A stretch of DNA of 64,000 nucleotides, taken from Aquirickettsiella gammari (lineage in GTDB: Bacteria; Pseudomonadota; Gammaproteobacteria; Diplorickettsiales; Diplorickettsiaceae). The stretch covers positions 310,001 to 374,000 of the forward strand of contig OY969558.1 of the NCBI GenBank assembly GCA_963701065.1. Direction: 5' to 3'. A program made the position numbers and the translations under genes. Under the pieces are notes generated by a model. It saw only the letters and a list, made by a program, of their open reading frames with translations, was not told the origin of the DNA and did no database searches. This document shows positions 8,732-17,345 of the stretch, piece after piece. Numbering within the stretch: position 1 is the stretch's first letter; each line of letters opens with the position of its first letter.

Positions 8732-9139
8732 TTAGCCTAAATTTCTATTTTTTGAATTAAGAACAGTATTATTTTTATCTTTAAAAACAAAAAATTTACT
8801 TAATGTAAAAGATATTATAGACAAAGAAATGATAGTAACTAAACCTGATAAGTAAAGATTAATATTAATTTTTTTTAAAATTTGTATATAGATCAAACCT
8901 AATAAATATAAAAAAACATAGGTGGCAATAAACTTAAAAAAAACCCCGTTATTTGATTTTTTAAAAACAAATTTACCTATGGTTATAAAATTAAATAATA
9001 TACCCAAGCATGTAGAAAACAATAATGCTAGGAAATAGCGTAGATTAATAAAAATAAAAAACGCATATAAACTATAACCTACTAAGGTATTCAATCCTCC
9101 TACCCATAAAAAATTTATTATTTGTCGCTTAGTATTCAT
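8732..9139 (-). CDS. GtrA family membrane protein (lipid-linked sugar flippase)
   Basis: 135 aa, usual length for the GtrA/PF04138 family, with four hydrophobic helices. It begins with the characteristic FLWVGGLNTLVGYSLYAFF segment, continues with a GILFNFITIGKFVFKK loop and ends SFTLSKFFVFKDK. GtrA proteins are thought to flip undecaprenyl-phosphate-linked sugars across the inner membrane. The start codon overlaps the rfbG stop (ATGA), so it is translated with the CDP-sugar genes. The expected partner is the GtrB-like transferase at 6455-7402; the serotype-specific periplasmic transferase could be one of the large polytopic proteins in the locus. Confidence 0.85.
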   Translation of the reverse strand: MNTKRQIINFLWVGGLNTLVGYSLYAFFIFINLRYFLALLFSTCLGILFNFITIGKFVFKKSNNGVFFKFIATYVFLYLLGLIYIQILKKININLYLSGLVTIISLSIISFTLSKFFVFKDKNNTVLNSKNRNLG

Positions 9140-10224
9140 TTCATCTTAACCGTTAAGTCCTGCGTATCGATAGACTCATGCATAAAATCATTAATCTGAC
9201 ATAAAGTTTTTTTATACATATCTTCCTTTCTTTGATAAGCCTGATACCACGCTATGGTTTGATTTAAACATTTTTCAATACTCCAGCGTGGCCTCCATCC
9301 TAAATGTTGCTTTGCTTTGCTAGAATCTAACTTGAGATAATCTGCTTCATAAGGAAAATCAGCTCTATCTAAGTTCCATTGTATAGGGCTTTTCCAGCAG
9401 TCAATAATATAATCAGCAAGCCAACTTACTGATTTAACATTCTCTTCATCCGGACCAAAGTTCCAACTTTCAGCATAATGACTAGATGAAGAAGAAAGAT
9501 ATAAAGCCTCTGCAAGCATCATATATCCAGACAAAGGTTCCAAAACAGCTTGCCAAGGGCGAAGCGCGTGAGGATAGCGCAGTGAAATGTTTTTTTTATC
9601 GATACATGCATTAATAATATCGGGAACCAGGCGATTTTTTGCCCAATCCCCCCCTCCAATCACATTGCCAGCTCTCACTGTCGCGATACCAATCTCTTGC
9701 TTTTTAAAGTAAGCACTGCGATAGCTTTGCGTAATAAGTTCAGCACAAGCCTTACTGTTACTATACGGATCATAGCCACCTAATCTATCTTCTTCTCGAT
9801 AACTTCTATTAGGTGATTTATTTTCATAGCATTTATCACTGGTTACATTGATTAATACTTTTACACTATTGGTAAACCGAGCCGCTTCTAAAAGATTGAC
9901 TGTGCCCATTACATTGGTCGCATAGGTTTCTATAGGGGCTAGATAGGAGTAACGCACCAATGATTGCGCGGCCATATGAATAATAATTTCAGGCTGATAC
10001 TTTTTTAAAGTCGTTTGGAGTAATTGAAAATCACGCACATCCCCTAGTAGGCTAACCATTCCTTTACGAAGCTGTGCTGTTTCAAAAAGATTAGGTTGCG
10101 TCGGTGGCGCCAATGAAAAACCGACTAATTCAGCCCCAAGCAATTGCAACCATAAAGAAAGCCAACTGCCTTTAAATCCAGTATGGCCTGTAATGAACAC
10201 TTTTTTTCCCTGCCAAAATTCCAT
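9136..10224 (-). CDS. rfbG: CDP-glucose 4,6-dehydratase
   Basis: 362 aa from the ATG at 10224 (MEFWQGKKVFITGHTGFKG). An in-frame ATG six codons earlier, sharing a base with the rfbF stop, is the alternative start. It is an extended SDR with the TGHTGFKGSW Rossmann motif, INVTSDKCYEN, catalytic tyrosine and lysine in YSNSKACAE, and RAGNVIGGGDWA. These match RfbG/AscB, which converts CDP-glucose to CDP-4-keto-6-deoxyglucose, the entry to CDP-linked 3,6-dideoxyhexoses and yersiniose-type sugars. It lies between rfbF (upstream) and gtrA (downstream, ATGA overlap). Its composition is less AT-rich than the block to its left. Confidence 0.92.
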   Translation of the reverse strand: MEFWQGKKVFITGHTGFKGSWLSLWLQLLGAELVGFSLAPPTQPNLFETAQLRKGMVSLLGDVRDFQLLQTTLKKYQPEIIIHMAAQSLVRYSYLAPIETYATNVMGTVNLLEAARFTNSVKVLINVTSDKCYENKSPNRSYREEDRLGGYDPYSNSKACAELITQSYRSAYFKKQEIGIATVRAGNVIGGGDWAKNRLVPDIINACIDKKNISLRYPHALRPWQAVLEPLSGYMMLAEALYLSSSSSHYAESWNFGPDEENVKSVSWLADYIIDCWKSPIQWNLDRADFPYEADYLKLDSSKAKQHLGWRPRWSIEKCLNQTIAWYQAYQRKEDMYKKTLCQINDFMHESIDTQDLTVKMK

Positions 10225-10241
10225 TGCTAATTCTCTGAACA

Positions 10242-11048
10242 TTAAACATCAACTGTGCTTTCTATCCCTTGTTGCATACTTCCCCAAAGCTTCCAAGGCG
10301 CTTTGCCTAAAGACCAAAGCTCTTCTAAGCTAGCTTTATCACGTAAGGTATCCATAGGATGCCAAAATTCTTGATGAAAGAAAGCGGACAATTGCCTTTC
10401 TTTGGCTAAAATCTCTAAAGGTTGTTGCTCCCAGATTGTATCATCACTTTCAATATAAGAAAGCACTTTAGGCGATAAAACAAAAAAACCGCCATTTATC
10501 CAGGCTCCATCTCCGCGTGGCTTTTCTTTAAACGCAGTTACTTTTTGATCGCTAATATCCAGTGCACCAAATCGACCTGTAGTTTGTACTGCGGTTAAGG
10601 TCGCTAGTGTGTTTTGTTGCTTGTGATAATCAACCAAGGCACGGATATTAACGTTACTGAGTCCATCACCATAAGTAAAACAAAAATCATCCTCGTCAAG
10701 ATAAGGCGCAACCCTTCTTAATCGCCCCCCCGTCATTGTCTCTTCGCCGGTTTCAACTAAGGTTATACGCCAAGGCTCTGCTTTATTTTGATGTATTTTA
10801 GTCTTATTTTCCCGCATATCAAAGGTCACATCAGAGGTGTGCAAATAATAATTAGAAAAATATTCTTTAATCAGATAACCTTTATAGCCTAGACAAATAA
10901 TAAACTCATGTAGGCCATAAAATGAAAACAATTTCATAATGTGCCAAAGTATAGGCTTGCCACCAATTTCTATCATTGGTTTTGGACGTAAATGAGTTTC
11001 CTCACTGATACGTGTACCATAGCCACCGGCTAATATGACAGTTTTCAT
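10242..11048 (-). CDS. rfbF: Glucose-1-phosphate cytidylyltransferase
   Basis: 268 aa, close to the 257 aa typical of RfbF/AscA. The nucleotidyltransferase signature LAGGYGTRISEET is at the N-terminus, followed by RPKPMIEIGGKPILWHIMK, YGDGLSN, and the family-specific segments GRFGALDI, FKEKPRGDGAWINGGFFV and FWHPMDTLRDK. It makes CDP-glucose from CTP and glucose 1-phosphate. It is the first gene of the rfbF-rfbG-gtrA minus-strand operon. The CTP synthase gene lies about 14 kb away in the same window, probably by coincidence. Confidence 0.93.
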   Translation of the reverse strand: MKTVILAGGYGTRISEETHLRPKPMIEIGGKPILWHIMKLFSFYGLHEFIICLGYKGYLIKEYFSNYYLHTSDVTFDMRENKTKIHQNKAEPWRITLVETGEETMTGGRLRRVAPYLDEDDFCFTYGDGLSNVNIRALVDYHKQQNTLATLTAVQTTGRFGALDISDQKVTAFKEKPRGDGAWINGGFFVLSPKVLSYIESDDTIWEQQPLEILAKERQLSAFFHQEFWHPMDTLRDKASLEELWSLGKAPWKLWGSMQQGIESTVDV

Positions 11049-11119
11049 TACCTTTACATCCCTGAAATTTATACAATAACACTAATATTTACATTCATAT
11101 CTATTTTTATTTTAAAAAT

Positions 11120-12889
11120 TTATTTTTTCTGGCTCACCATAGGAAAAAAAACTAGGTTTTTATCTTCGCTGACTAATGGTTCTACAGATAATACTTTCCT
11201 CAGTTCAGTTTCAACTACTTTTCCCCGATCAACATATCCACGCCGGTCAACATAAACTCCATTAAAACCAAGTGGTTTTATAGCCCTAATTTGATTTGAT
11301 AAAGGTTGAACAGCTAGGTTGCTAAAGAATAAATCCCCTTTTCGCCCGCTCATACACCCATAACTCCAATGTAAACTGGAAGAATGGAGATAACCTCGGA
11401 ATAAAGCATAAGATGCTAAATTATTTATTGGCATCACCTCGGGAAAGGGCATATAAGGCAGCTGATAAACCGCACCGCCCGGAATATTAGCTTCAATTTT
11501 TTCAACAAAATGCTTATCACTAATATATTGTTTGTTAATTATTTTTGAAGCGTCTTTATCTTTAACTAAGGATTGTTCCAAAACCCCAAATACGGAAAGT
11601 AGCAACCCTATAACCGCTAAGTTTCCTGTAAAATATTTTAGATTACTTATTTTTTTGAGTAGTATTTCAATCAAAATTAAAAAACCCGCTATAGAAAAAA
11701 AATTAATAAAAATACTGATTCTATTCCACGCTCTAATCATAGGTGTGATAAACGTAGTAAAAATAGAGGAAAATCCACCGATTGTAGCAAAAAAAAATAA
11801 AAAAACAGTTAAAAAAGAAAATAATTGGATTCGATTATCAATTTGCAAGTTCACAAAAGGAGAAATAAAAAAAATAATTAACAACGCCAGTAAACCCATT
11901 GTGCCAATCGCCCCTAAGCTTGCCGTCGAATTTTCATTAATTAAAAAGGGAGTCGCTTCATATTGTTGTAGAATACTCGCCAAGCGATGAGAACGATGCT
12001 TTTCATGAGGTAACAACATTTGTGTCATTTTTAAGCCATAAAGCTCAGCCTCGAAAGGATGACGTACAGGCACCTTTTGATTAAGACCATTTTTAATCCA
12101 AAAGTTCACATTTGGCACTATATTTAACCCAACCCCTGCTGCTATTACTGCCACCGCAATTAATGCAGAATACATATTTTGACTCGATCTCCATTTTAAG
12201 CTCCCAACGATACCTGAACCGATAAAGCTAAGTGTCGCAAAAAAAGCGTAATAAACGCCAAAACAACTCAACATTAATAGACTTATGATTAAAAAAACTG
12301 TTTGAACATATTTTTTATTCAAAAAAAGAGGCTTTTCTAAAAAAATTCTGAATGCAAAATACGTATATAGCGGCACACTAAAATACCAGGCGAGAAACAA
12401 GTGATCTAACCGCAAAAAATGAAAAGGTGCAAAAGCGTAAAGTATAGCACCCACCACGGATAACATCTTAGATAAGCGCAATTGTTGCAATACCCAGTAG
12501 GAAGCAATCGCAATAACTGAAAATCCTAAAATAATATATAAATTTACAACTAATGCAAAGTTATGTGTCAAAACTGCTAGAATTTTTAACACCGCAAAAT
12601 TACCGGCATCTGAGGCGGGATAATCTAAAAAATTACTACCAAAAGGGAAACCTACACGACTCGTATTAAAATACCAAGCACCATCAATCAATCGTTTAAT
12701 GAAATCAGCTGCTAAAAAAAAGTCACCATCCCTATATGTAAAAGGAATAGACCAATCAAAGCGTCCAAACAATAACCAAGCAAGAAAAAAAGAACCTATT
12801 CCCAATAAAAAAGGGATTGATTTAAATAAAAACAAAGTTTTTATTTTAGGCTGTTCTTGAACAATTACCTCCTGCTGAGCAATAGTCAT
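11120..12889 (-). CDS. Polytopic membrane protein, probable GT-C-type glycosyltransferase
   Basis: 589 aa with roughly a dozen hydrophobic segments in the first ~430 residues, then a soluble C-terminal domain (about 435-589). The first periplasmic loop contains YRDGDFFLAADFIKRL, an acidic patch like the catalytic loop of GT-C enzymes, which use lipid-phosphate sugars. The C-terminal part (YQLPYMPFPE, GRKGDLFF) resembles the periplasmic domains of uncharacterised membrane transferases in polysaccharide loci. A ribosome site (GGGAAG) precedes the ATG. I infer that it transfers a sugar from the lipid-linked donor made by the GtrA/GtrB pair; the family is not named with certainty. Confidence 0.55.
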   Translation of the reverse strand: MTIAQQEVIVQEQPKIKTLFLFKSIPFLLGIGSFFLAWLLFGRFDWSIPFTYRDGDFFLAADFIKRLIDGAWYFNTSRVGFPFGSNFLDYPASDAGNFAVLKILAVLTHNFALVVNLYIILGFSVIAIASYWVLQQLRLSKMLSVVGAILYAFAPFHFLRLDHLFLAWYFSVPLYTYFAFRIFLEKPLFLNKKYVQTVFLIISLLMLSCFGVYYAFFATLSFIGSGIVGSLKWRSSQNMYSALIAVAVIAAGVGLNIVPNVNFWIKNGLNQKVPVRHPFEAELYGLKMTQMLLPHEKHRSHRLASILQQYEATPFLINENSTASLGAIGTMGLLALLIIFFISPFVNLQIDNRIQLFSFLTVFLFFFATIGGFSSIFTTFITPMIRAWNRISIFINFFSIAGFLILIEILLKKISNLKYFTGNLAVIGLLLSVFGVLEQSLVKDKDASKIINKQYISDKHFVEKIEANIPGGAVYQLPYMPFPEVMPINNLASYALFRGYLHSSSLHWSYGCMSGRKGDLFFSNLAVQPLSNQIRAIKPLGFNGVYVDRRGYVDRGKVVETELRKVLSVEPLVSEDKNLVFFPMVSQKK

Positions 12890-13067
12890 TGCAACTTCCC
12901 TGTTTGTGAACTATTAAGATTATTACTAAATAACTAGAAATAATTGCCTTTTACCGTAAAGTAGCTCTGGCAATCCCAATTACTCACTTTACCATTTCAT
13001 ATGTGCTAATAAATTAACATTAACAACTACAAATTTACTCACTTTCTTTTAGTTAGATGAAACTAAG

Positions 13068-14210
13068 TCAATACGATTTTTGTAAGACTTTTTCGTATAG
13101 TATTTTTAAACGCTGCCACATAAGCCGATGCGTAAACCTTTCCTTAACATAAAGACAAGCCGCTTGGCCAAAAACTCTACCTAATTGTGGCTCGTTGTAA
13201 AATCTTAAGATAGCTTTAGCCAACCAAGCAGCCGAGCGCACTGGAACTACCAGACCCGTTACACCATCTTGATTTACTTGACCCGCATCCTGATTGATAT
13301 CACAAGAAATAACTGGCTTAGCGCAAGCCATCGCTTCTATTTGTACCATACCAAAGGCCTCATTTGGGTCAATTGAGGGTAAACAAAAAACATCGCATGC
13401 ATGATAATACGCCGCTAATTTATTTTGTTCAATGTTACCTAAAAAATGAACTCGCTGTTCCAAGTGTAAACGCTGGACTTGTGCTTTTAAGTGTGGCGTT
13501 AACGGACCTTCACCGCCTAACAGTAAAATACAATCTAGCGGCAACTGTGCCATCGCGGCAATCAAATAAGTAAATCCCTTATAAGTTACATGCCGTCCTA
13601 AAGCAAACACTAAAAAACGCTGAGAAAATTGTGCGCGCAGTTGTTTAACTTTATCCTGACTGTTATCCGGTAAAAAATGTTCCATACTAATACCATAGGG
13701 AATATAATGGATAACATCACGTTGTTTAGCGATCGAAAGTTGTGATGATTTTTCAGCTAAAAAAGGGCTTGCTACAATCACGGCACTCACCCGCTTCAAC
13801 AAGCGATCAACCCAAGGCTGATAATATCTTAAGGCTTTTTTTTGGTAAATAATATCACTGTGCCAGCTAATGATGCGTTTAACACGCGCCGGCAACACGA
13901 ATGAAGCTACATGCGCCATAGGATTGGGAAAATGTAAATGTACCAGAGAAAACTTATATTTTTTATATAACTTTAATAAGTGGTATGGCATGCTAGGGCA
14001 ACAGGGAGTACGCGCCAAAACAGCCGCTAATGGCACATTATATTCCAGATAAGCCTCGCGTTGACTGATTTCAGTGCTAAAACGAGTGTTTGCACTTAGC
14101 TTGACGATCTCAAAAAAGGGACTTAAACCCGCTATAAAACTATCAACGACAGTTTCTATGCCGCCTAGTTGGCCACTTGAAAACTTACCGATATGCAAAA
14201 CCCGTTCCAT
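13068..14210 (-). CDS. Glycosyltransferase family 4
   Basis: 380 aa GT-B enzyme. The N-terminal acceptor domain starts VLHIGKFSSGQLGGIETVV with a glycine-rich loop. The C-terminal donor domain shows FALGRHVTYKGF, LLGGEGPL, VHFLGNI and the family signature PNEAFGMVQIEAMACAKPVIS, with the two Glu residues expected of a retaining GT4. Members transfer mannose, rhamnose or related sugars from nucleotide donors during O-antigen chain synthesis. It stands alone on the minus strand, with 178 non-coding bases after the polytopic protein gene upstream in coordinates and manC divergent on the other side. Donor and acceptor are unknown. Confidence 0.85.
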   Translation of the reverse strand: MERVLHIGKFSSGQLGGIETVVDSFIAGLSPFFEIVKLSANTRFSTEISQREAYLEYNVPLAAVLARTPCCPSMPYHLLKLYKKYKFSLVHLHFPNPMAHVASFVLPARVKRIISWHSDIIYQKKALRYYQPWVDRLLKRVSAVIVASPFLAEKSSQLSIAKQRDVIHYIPYGISMEHFLPDNSQDKVKQLRAQFSQRFLVFALGRHVTYKGFTYLIAAMAQLPLDCILLLGGEGPLTPHLKAQVQRLHLEQRVHFLGNIEQNKLAAYYHACDVFCLPSIDPNEAFGMVQIEAMACAKPVISCDINQDAGQVNQDGVTGLVVPVRSAAWLAKAILRFYNEPQLGRVFGQAACLYVKERFTHRLMWQRLKILYEKVLQKSY

Positions 14211-14417
14211 GCTCGCATCTCATACAAAAATTAACTATTGATATCTTAACTAAGCTATGCTTGAATCATCGGCAAAGAGTAGATACTTTTATTTCTAGCT
14301 CAGCGTAGCCACTTATATCTAAACTTTATCGTTTCATCAAGCTTTTAATGACAAGCCATTTAAATTAGGAATAATTTTTATAAAAAAGCAATGGACACAT
14401 ATCAAGGATGACATAAA

Positions 14418-15914
14418 ATGCTTATTCCCGTTATACTATCCGGTGGAACTGGTTCTCGCTTATGGCCGCTTTCGCGCGAGGCCCACCCTAAACCTTTTAT
14501 TCGATTGAACAACAGTTCGCTTTCCTTAATACAAAAAACTTACGAACGCGCTGTTAATATACCCAAGATCACCCAGATTATTACGGTAACTAATACGGAA
14601 TATTATCATCAAAGCAAAAAGGAACTGGCTCGGCTTAACTATCTAGCTAATTTTTCACAGATAAAATTTAATTTTTTACTGGAATCTAGTTCGCGTAATA
14701 CGGCTCCGGCTATTGTCTTAAGTGCGCTATTAACCCAGCAATTAGTTAATCCTGATACGGTGTTATTGATACTTCCTGCCGACCATGTCATTTTAAATCA
14801 AAAAAAATTTAATACTTGCGTAAAAGCCGCCTATAAACTTGCCCAAAAAGGTTTTATAACAACTTTTGGTGTTATCCCAAATAAGGCCGAAACCGGCTAT
14901 GGTTATATTAAATATACGGTCGATGCGACTATAAGCTCGGGATATTTAGCGGCAAGCTTTCATGAGAAACCATCACTCGAAGAATCGCAACTTTTTATCG
15001 AACAAGGGAATTACCTATGGAATTCAGGCATCTTTTGCTTTACGGCCAAAGTGCTATTACAACAATTTAAAAAATATGCGCCTGGACTTTACGCACAAAT
15101 ATTGAATTGTTGGAAACAAACTGCCAAAAATTATCCTTTCTTTCAGGGTAATGATAGACTCGATCTCGATGCAAAAAATTTTAATAAAATAGAAAAAATA
15201 TCCATCGATTATGCCTTGATGGAAAAAATTGAAAATTTGGCAATAATCCCGGCTAATTTCGGCTGGTCGGATATGGGTTCCTGGGATGAATTTAGTAAAC
15301 AGCTAAAAGCTAATAAACAAGGGAATCGCATCCTGGGCGAAGCGATACTCGAGGAAAGCTACGATACCACTGTTTACAATCAATATGGCTCTGGGCGTTT
15401 AATTACCGGCTTAGGTTTAAAAAACTTGACCATAGTCGATACACAGGATGCCTTACTGATTGCTGAAAACTCTTATATCCAACAAGTAAAACAATTGGTC
15501 GAAAAATTAAAAGATAAAGGCTGTGATTCTTATCGTTTTCATCAAACCGTATATCGTCCCTGGGGAAACTTCACCGTCTTAGAACAAAGTCATCGCTATA
15601 AGTTAAAACGTATTGTGGTTCATCCGGGTGCCAGTTTATCGCTACAATCACATCAGCATCGTAGTGAATATTGGGTCATCGTCGAAGGAATTGCTCGTGT
15701 ACAAAATGGTGAAAAAAAATTTACTTTACAAACCCAAGAATCAACACTAATCCCTGTAAAAACCAAGCATTGCATCAGCAATCCGGGCGAAAATGATTTG
15801 ATTTTTATCGAAATACAAAGTGGTGATTATTTAGGTGAGGATGATATCGTTCGATTTAAAGATAATTATGGTCGCAAAACCATCGCTTATGAAGACGCTA
15901 ATATTCCCTCATAA
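14418..15914 (+). CDS. manC: Mannose-1-phosphate guanylyltransferase / mannose-6-phosphate isomerase
   Basis: 498 aa bifunctional type II enzyme. The N-terminal pyrophosphorylase domain has VILSGGTGSRLWPLSRE and HPKPF, then LPADHVI, SFHEKPS (the FEKP-type sugar-binding motif) and WNSGIF. The C-terminal cupin (about 390-490) has RPWGNF, HPGASLSLQSHQHRSEYW and the metal-binding and catalytic residues of phosphomannose isomerase. Together they make mannose 1-phosphate available and convert it to GDP-mannose, the substrate of Gmd 1.4 kb downstream. The 3' end overlaps the convergent GT4 gene by 28 bases. Confidence 0.93.
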   Translation: MLIPVILSGGTGSRLWPLSREAHPKPFIRLNNSSLSLIQKTYERAVNIPKITQIITVTNTEYYHQSKKELARLNYLANFSQIKFNFLLESSSRNTAPAIVLSALLTQQLVNPDTVLLILPADHVILNQKKFNTCVKAAYKLAQKGFITTFGVIPNKAETGYGYIKYTVDATISSGYLAASFHEKPSLEESQLFIEQGNYLWNSGIFCFTAKVLLQQFKKYAPGLYAQILNCWKQTAKNYPFFQGNDRLDLDAKNFNKIEKISIDYALMEKIENLAIIPANFGWSDMGSWDEFSKQLKANKQGNRILGEAILEESYDTTVYNQYGSGRLITGLGLKNLTIVDTQDALLIAENSYIQQVKQLVEKLKDKGCDSYRFHQTVYRPWGNFTVLEQSHRYKLKRIVVHPGASLSLQSHQHRSEYWVIVEGIARVQNGEKKFTLQTQESTLIPVKTKHCISNPGENDLIFIEIQSGDYLGEDDIVRFKDNYGRKTIAYEDANIPS

Positions 15915-17032
15915 ACATCAATGGTATTATTAATGCAAGTTTGCCAGGAAAATTGTGCCGCTTGAATAGGTCCTTTACGCCTTAGATCCGCCTGTAAAAC
16001 CGGATCGCTTATTAAGCGATTTAGCGTTGCGGTTATTGCATCCACATCCCAAGGGTTGACTAATAACCCCGCCTTGCCAACCACCTCGGGAATACTCGAT
16101 ACATTGGATGTTATACAGGGTATTCCACTGGCAAGCGCTTCTAAAACCGGCAAACCAAAACCTTCATACAACGATAGATACACAAACGCATGGGCACCCG
16201 AGTATAAATATGGTAAATCCACCTTAGGAACATAACCTAAATAATAAAGTTGCTCTTTTTGAGTCAATCGATGGATTAATTTTTCTAATTTAGAGCTACC
16301 CCATCCTTTGCTTCCGACTAAAACCAAAGGGTATTGCTTACGCCACTGGGGTGGCAAGCGATAAAAAGCCTGTATAAGACGTTCTATATTTTTTCTAGGT
16401 TCTAAAGTACCAATATAGAGTAAATATTTTTTTCCTAATAACTGATAACGCGCCAAAATCGGCTTTAAATCATTTTCTCCACGAGGTCTAAAAATCTTAG
16501 CCACGCCATGATAAACCGTCGTTATTTTATTGGCCGGTAATTTAAAAAAGTCGATCATTTCACGACGCACAAAATGAGAACCGGTAATAATATGCTGCGC
16601 CTGTTCTATACTAAGTGCTAAATGCTGCAACAAAAACTTAACCCTCTCTCGAGGATGATATTGCGGATAATGAATATGCGACAAATCATGCACGGTACAT
16701 ATCTTCGGCCCAGAATAAGGCCTTAAAATATAACTAGGTTCATGATAAATAAAATTTTTCTCGGCAAAAGAAGCTATTTTTTTTCTAAAACTCATATTAC
16801 GAAATTTATTCAGTGCCGCATACGTGCCTGGCAAGGATCGAATAAAAGTATTTATTTGAGTCGGCAAATAATTTTCTTTAGCTAAATTTTCATTGTTGAT
16901 ATTGATTTTTGGAATACAAACAAGCTCACGAATACGGGTATTTTGCTGTAAACCTTGTAACAAACATTGTGTATAGTGCCCTATTCCTGTTAACGGGGGT
17001 TTTAAAGCGTGTCCATTGATAATAATTTTCAT
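15887..17032 (-). CDS. Glycosyltransferase family 4 (mannosyl/rhamnosyltransferase type)
   Basis: 381 aa GT-B protein: N-terminal GHALKPPLTGIGHYTQCLL, then CTVHDLSHIHYP, TGSHFVRREM, TVYHGV, and a C-terminal donor domain with LYIGTLEPRKNIERLI, LVGSKGWG, LGYVPKVDLPYLY and LYEGFGLPVLEALASGIPCI. This order is typical of WbdA/WbpY-like mannosyl- and D-rhamnosyltransferases that use GDP-sugars, fitting its position between manC and gmd. It is transcribed towards manC and overlaps its end by 28 bases, so antisense transcription between the two is possible. Confidence 0.87.
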   Translation of the reverse strand: MKIIINGHALKPPLTGIGHYTQCLLQGLQQNTRIRELVCIPKININNENLAKENYLPTQINTFIRSLPGTYAALNKFRNMSFRKKIASFAEKNFIYHEPSYILRPYSGPKICTVHDLSHIHYPQYHPRERVKFLLQHLALSIEQAQHIITGSHFVRREMIDFFKLPANKITTVYHGVAKIFRPRGENDLKPILARYQLLGKKYLLYIGTLEPRKNIERLIQAFYRLPPQWRKQYPLVLVGSKGWGSSKLEKLIHRLTQKEQLYYLGYVPKVDLPYLYSGAHAFVYLSLYEGFGLPVLEALASGIPCITSNVSSIPEVVGKAGLLVNPWDVDAITATLNRLISDPVLQADLRRKGPIQAAQFSWQTCINNTIDVYEGILASS

Positions 17033-17161
17033 AATCGGTCAAAAATAATGTCTTAAGGTCCGTTCGGCACTCAACTAGCTAGAATAAACGGAAAAAAATT
17101 GCATGCCGGTACAAATAACAAGCATTCGATGCAAGAAACTATAGCATCGCCATTAAAGTTT

Positions 17162-17170
17162 TGCTATGAT
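17162..17170 (+). promoter_or_regulatory. Probable extended -10 promoter of gmd
   Basis: TGCTATGAT fits an extended -10 element (TG-N-TATNAT). No good -35 is visible 17 bases upstream, as is common for extended -10 promoters. It would give a leader of about 170 bases ahead of gmd that includes the mini-ORF and hairpin described next. This is motif reading only. Confidence 0.35.
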
Positions 17171-17209
17171 TCGCGGGTCCAATTTCGTTGTCATATTTTT
17201 AAGGACCTG

Positions 17210-17290
17210 ATGATGGAGATATCTCACCTAGCGGTGTAGAAAACTAGCATTTTGCTTTTGATTTTGATTTTGATTTTGCTCAAAATGCTA
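17210..17290 (+). promoter_or_regulatory. gmd leader: mini-ORF followed by hexamer-repeat hairpin
   Basis: AAGGA at 17201-17205 is followed five bases later by a ten-codon frame, stop included (17210-17239, ATGATGGAG...GTGTAG). Six bases after its stop, TAGCATTTTG (17245-17254) is perfectly repeated in inverse as CAAAATGCTA (17281-17290). The loop between is made of five TTTTGA/TTTTGC hexamers (17250-17279). CTAGCA at 17244-17249 can alternatively pair with TGCTAG at 17298-17303. The layout is like a translated leader with competing hairpins, and the hexamers could also slip. Whether it controls gmd is inference. Confidence 0.4.
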
Positions 17291-17345
17291 TCTAAATTGC
17301 TAGACTACAGAGATTGCTCATTATTTTTCATTTTATAGGATTGAA

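Noticed and set aside
11532..11990. Plus-strand open frame of 152 codons
   Set aside because: It is antisense to the polytopic membrane protein, whose hydrophobic helices and ribosome site are convincing; the antisense product is low-complexity Lys/Ile and has no supporting ribosome site.
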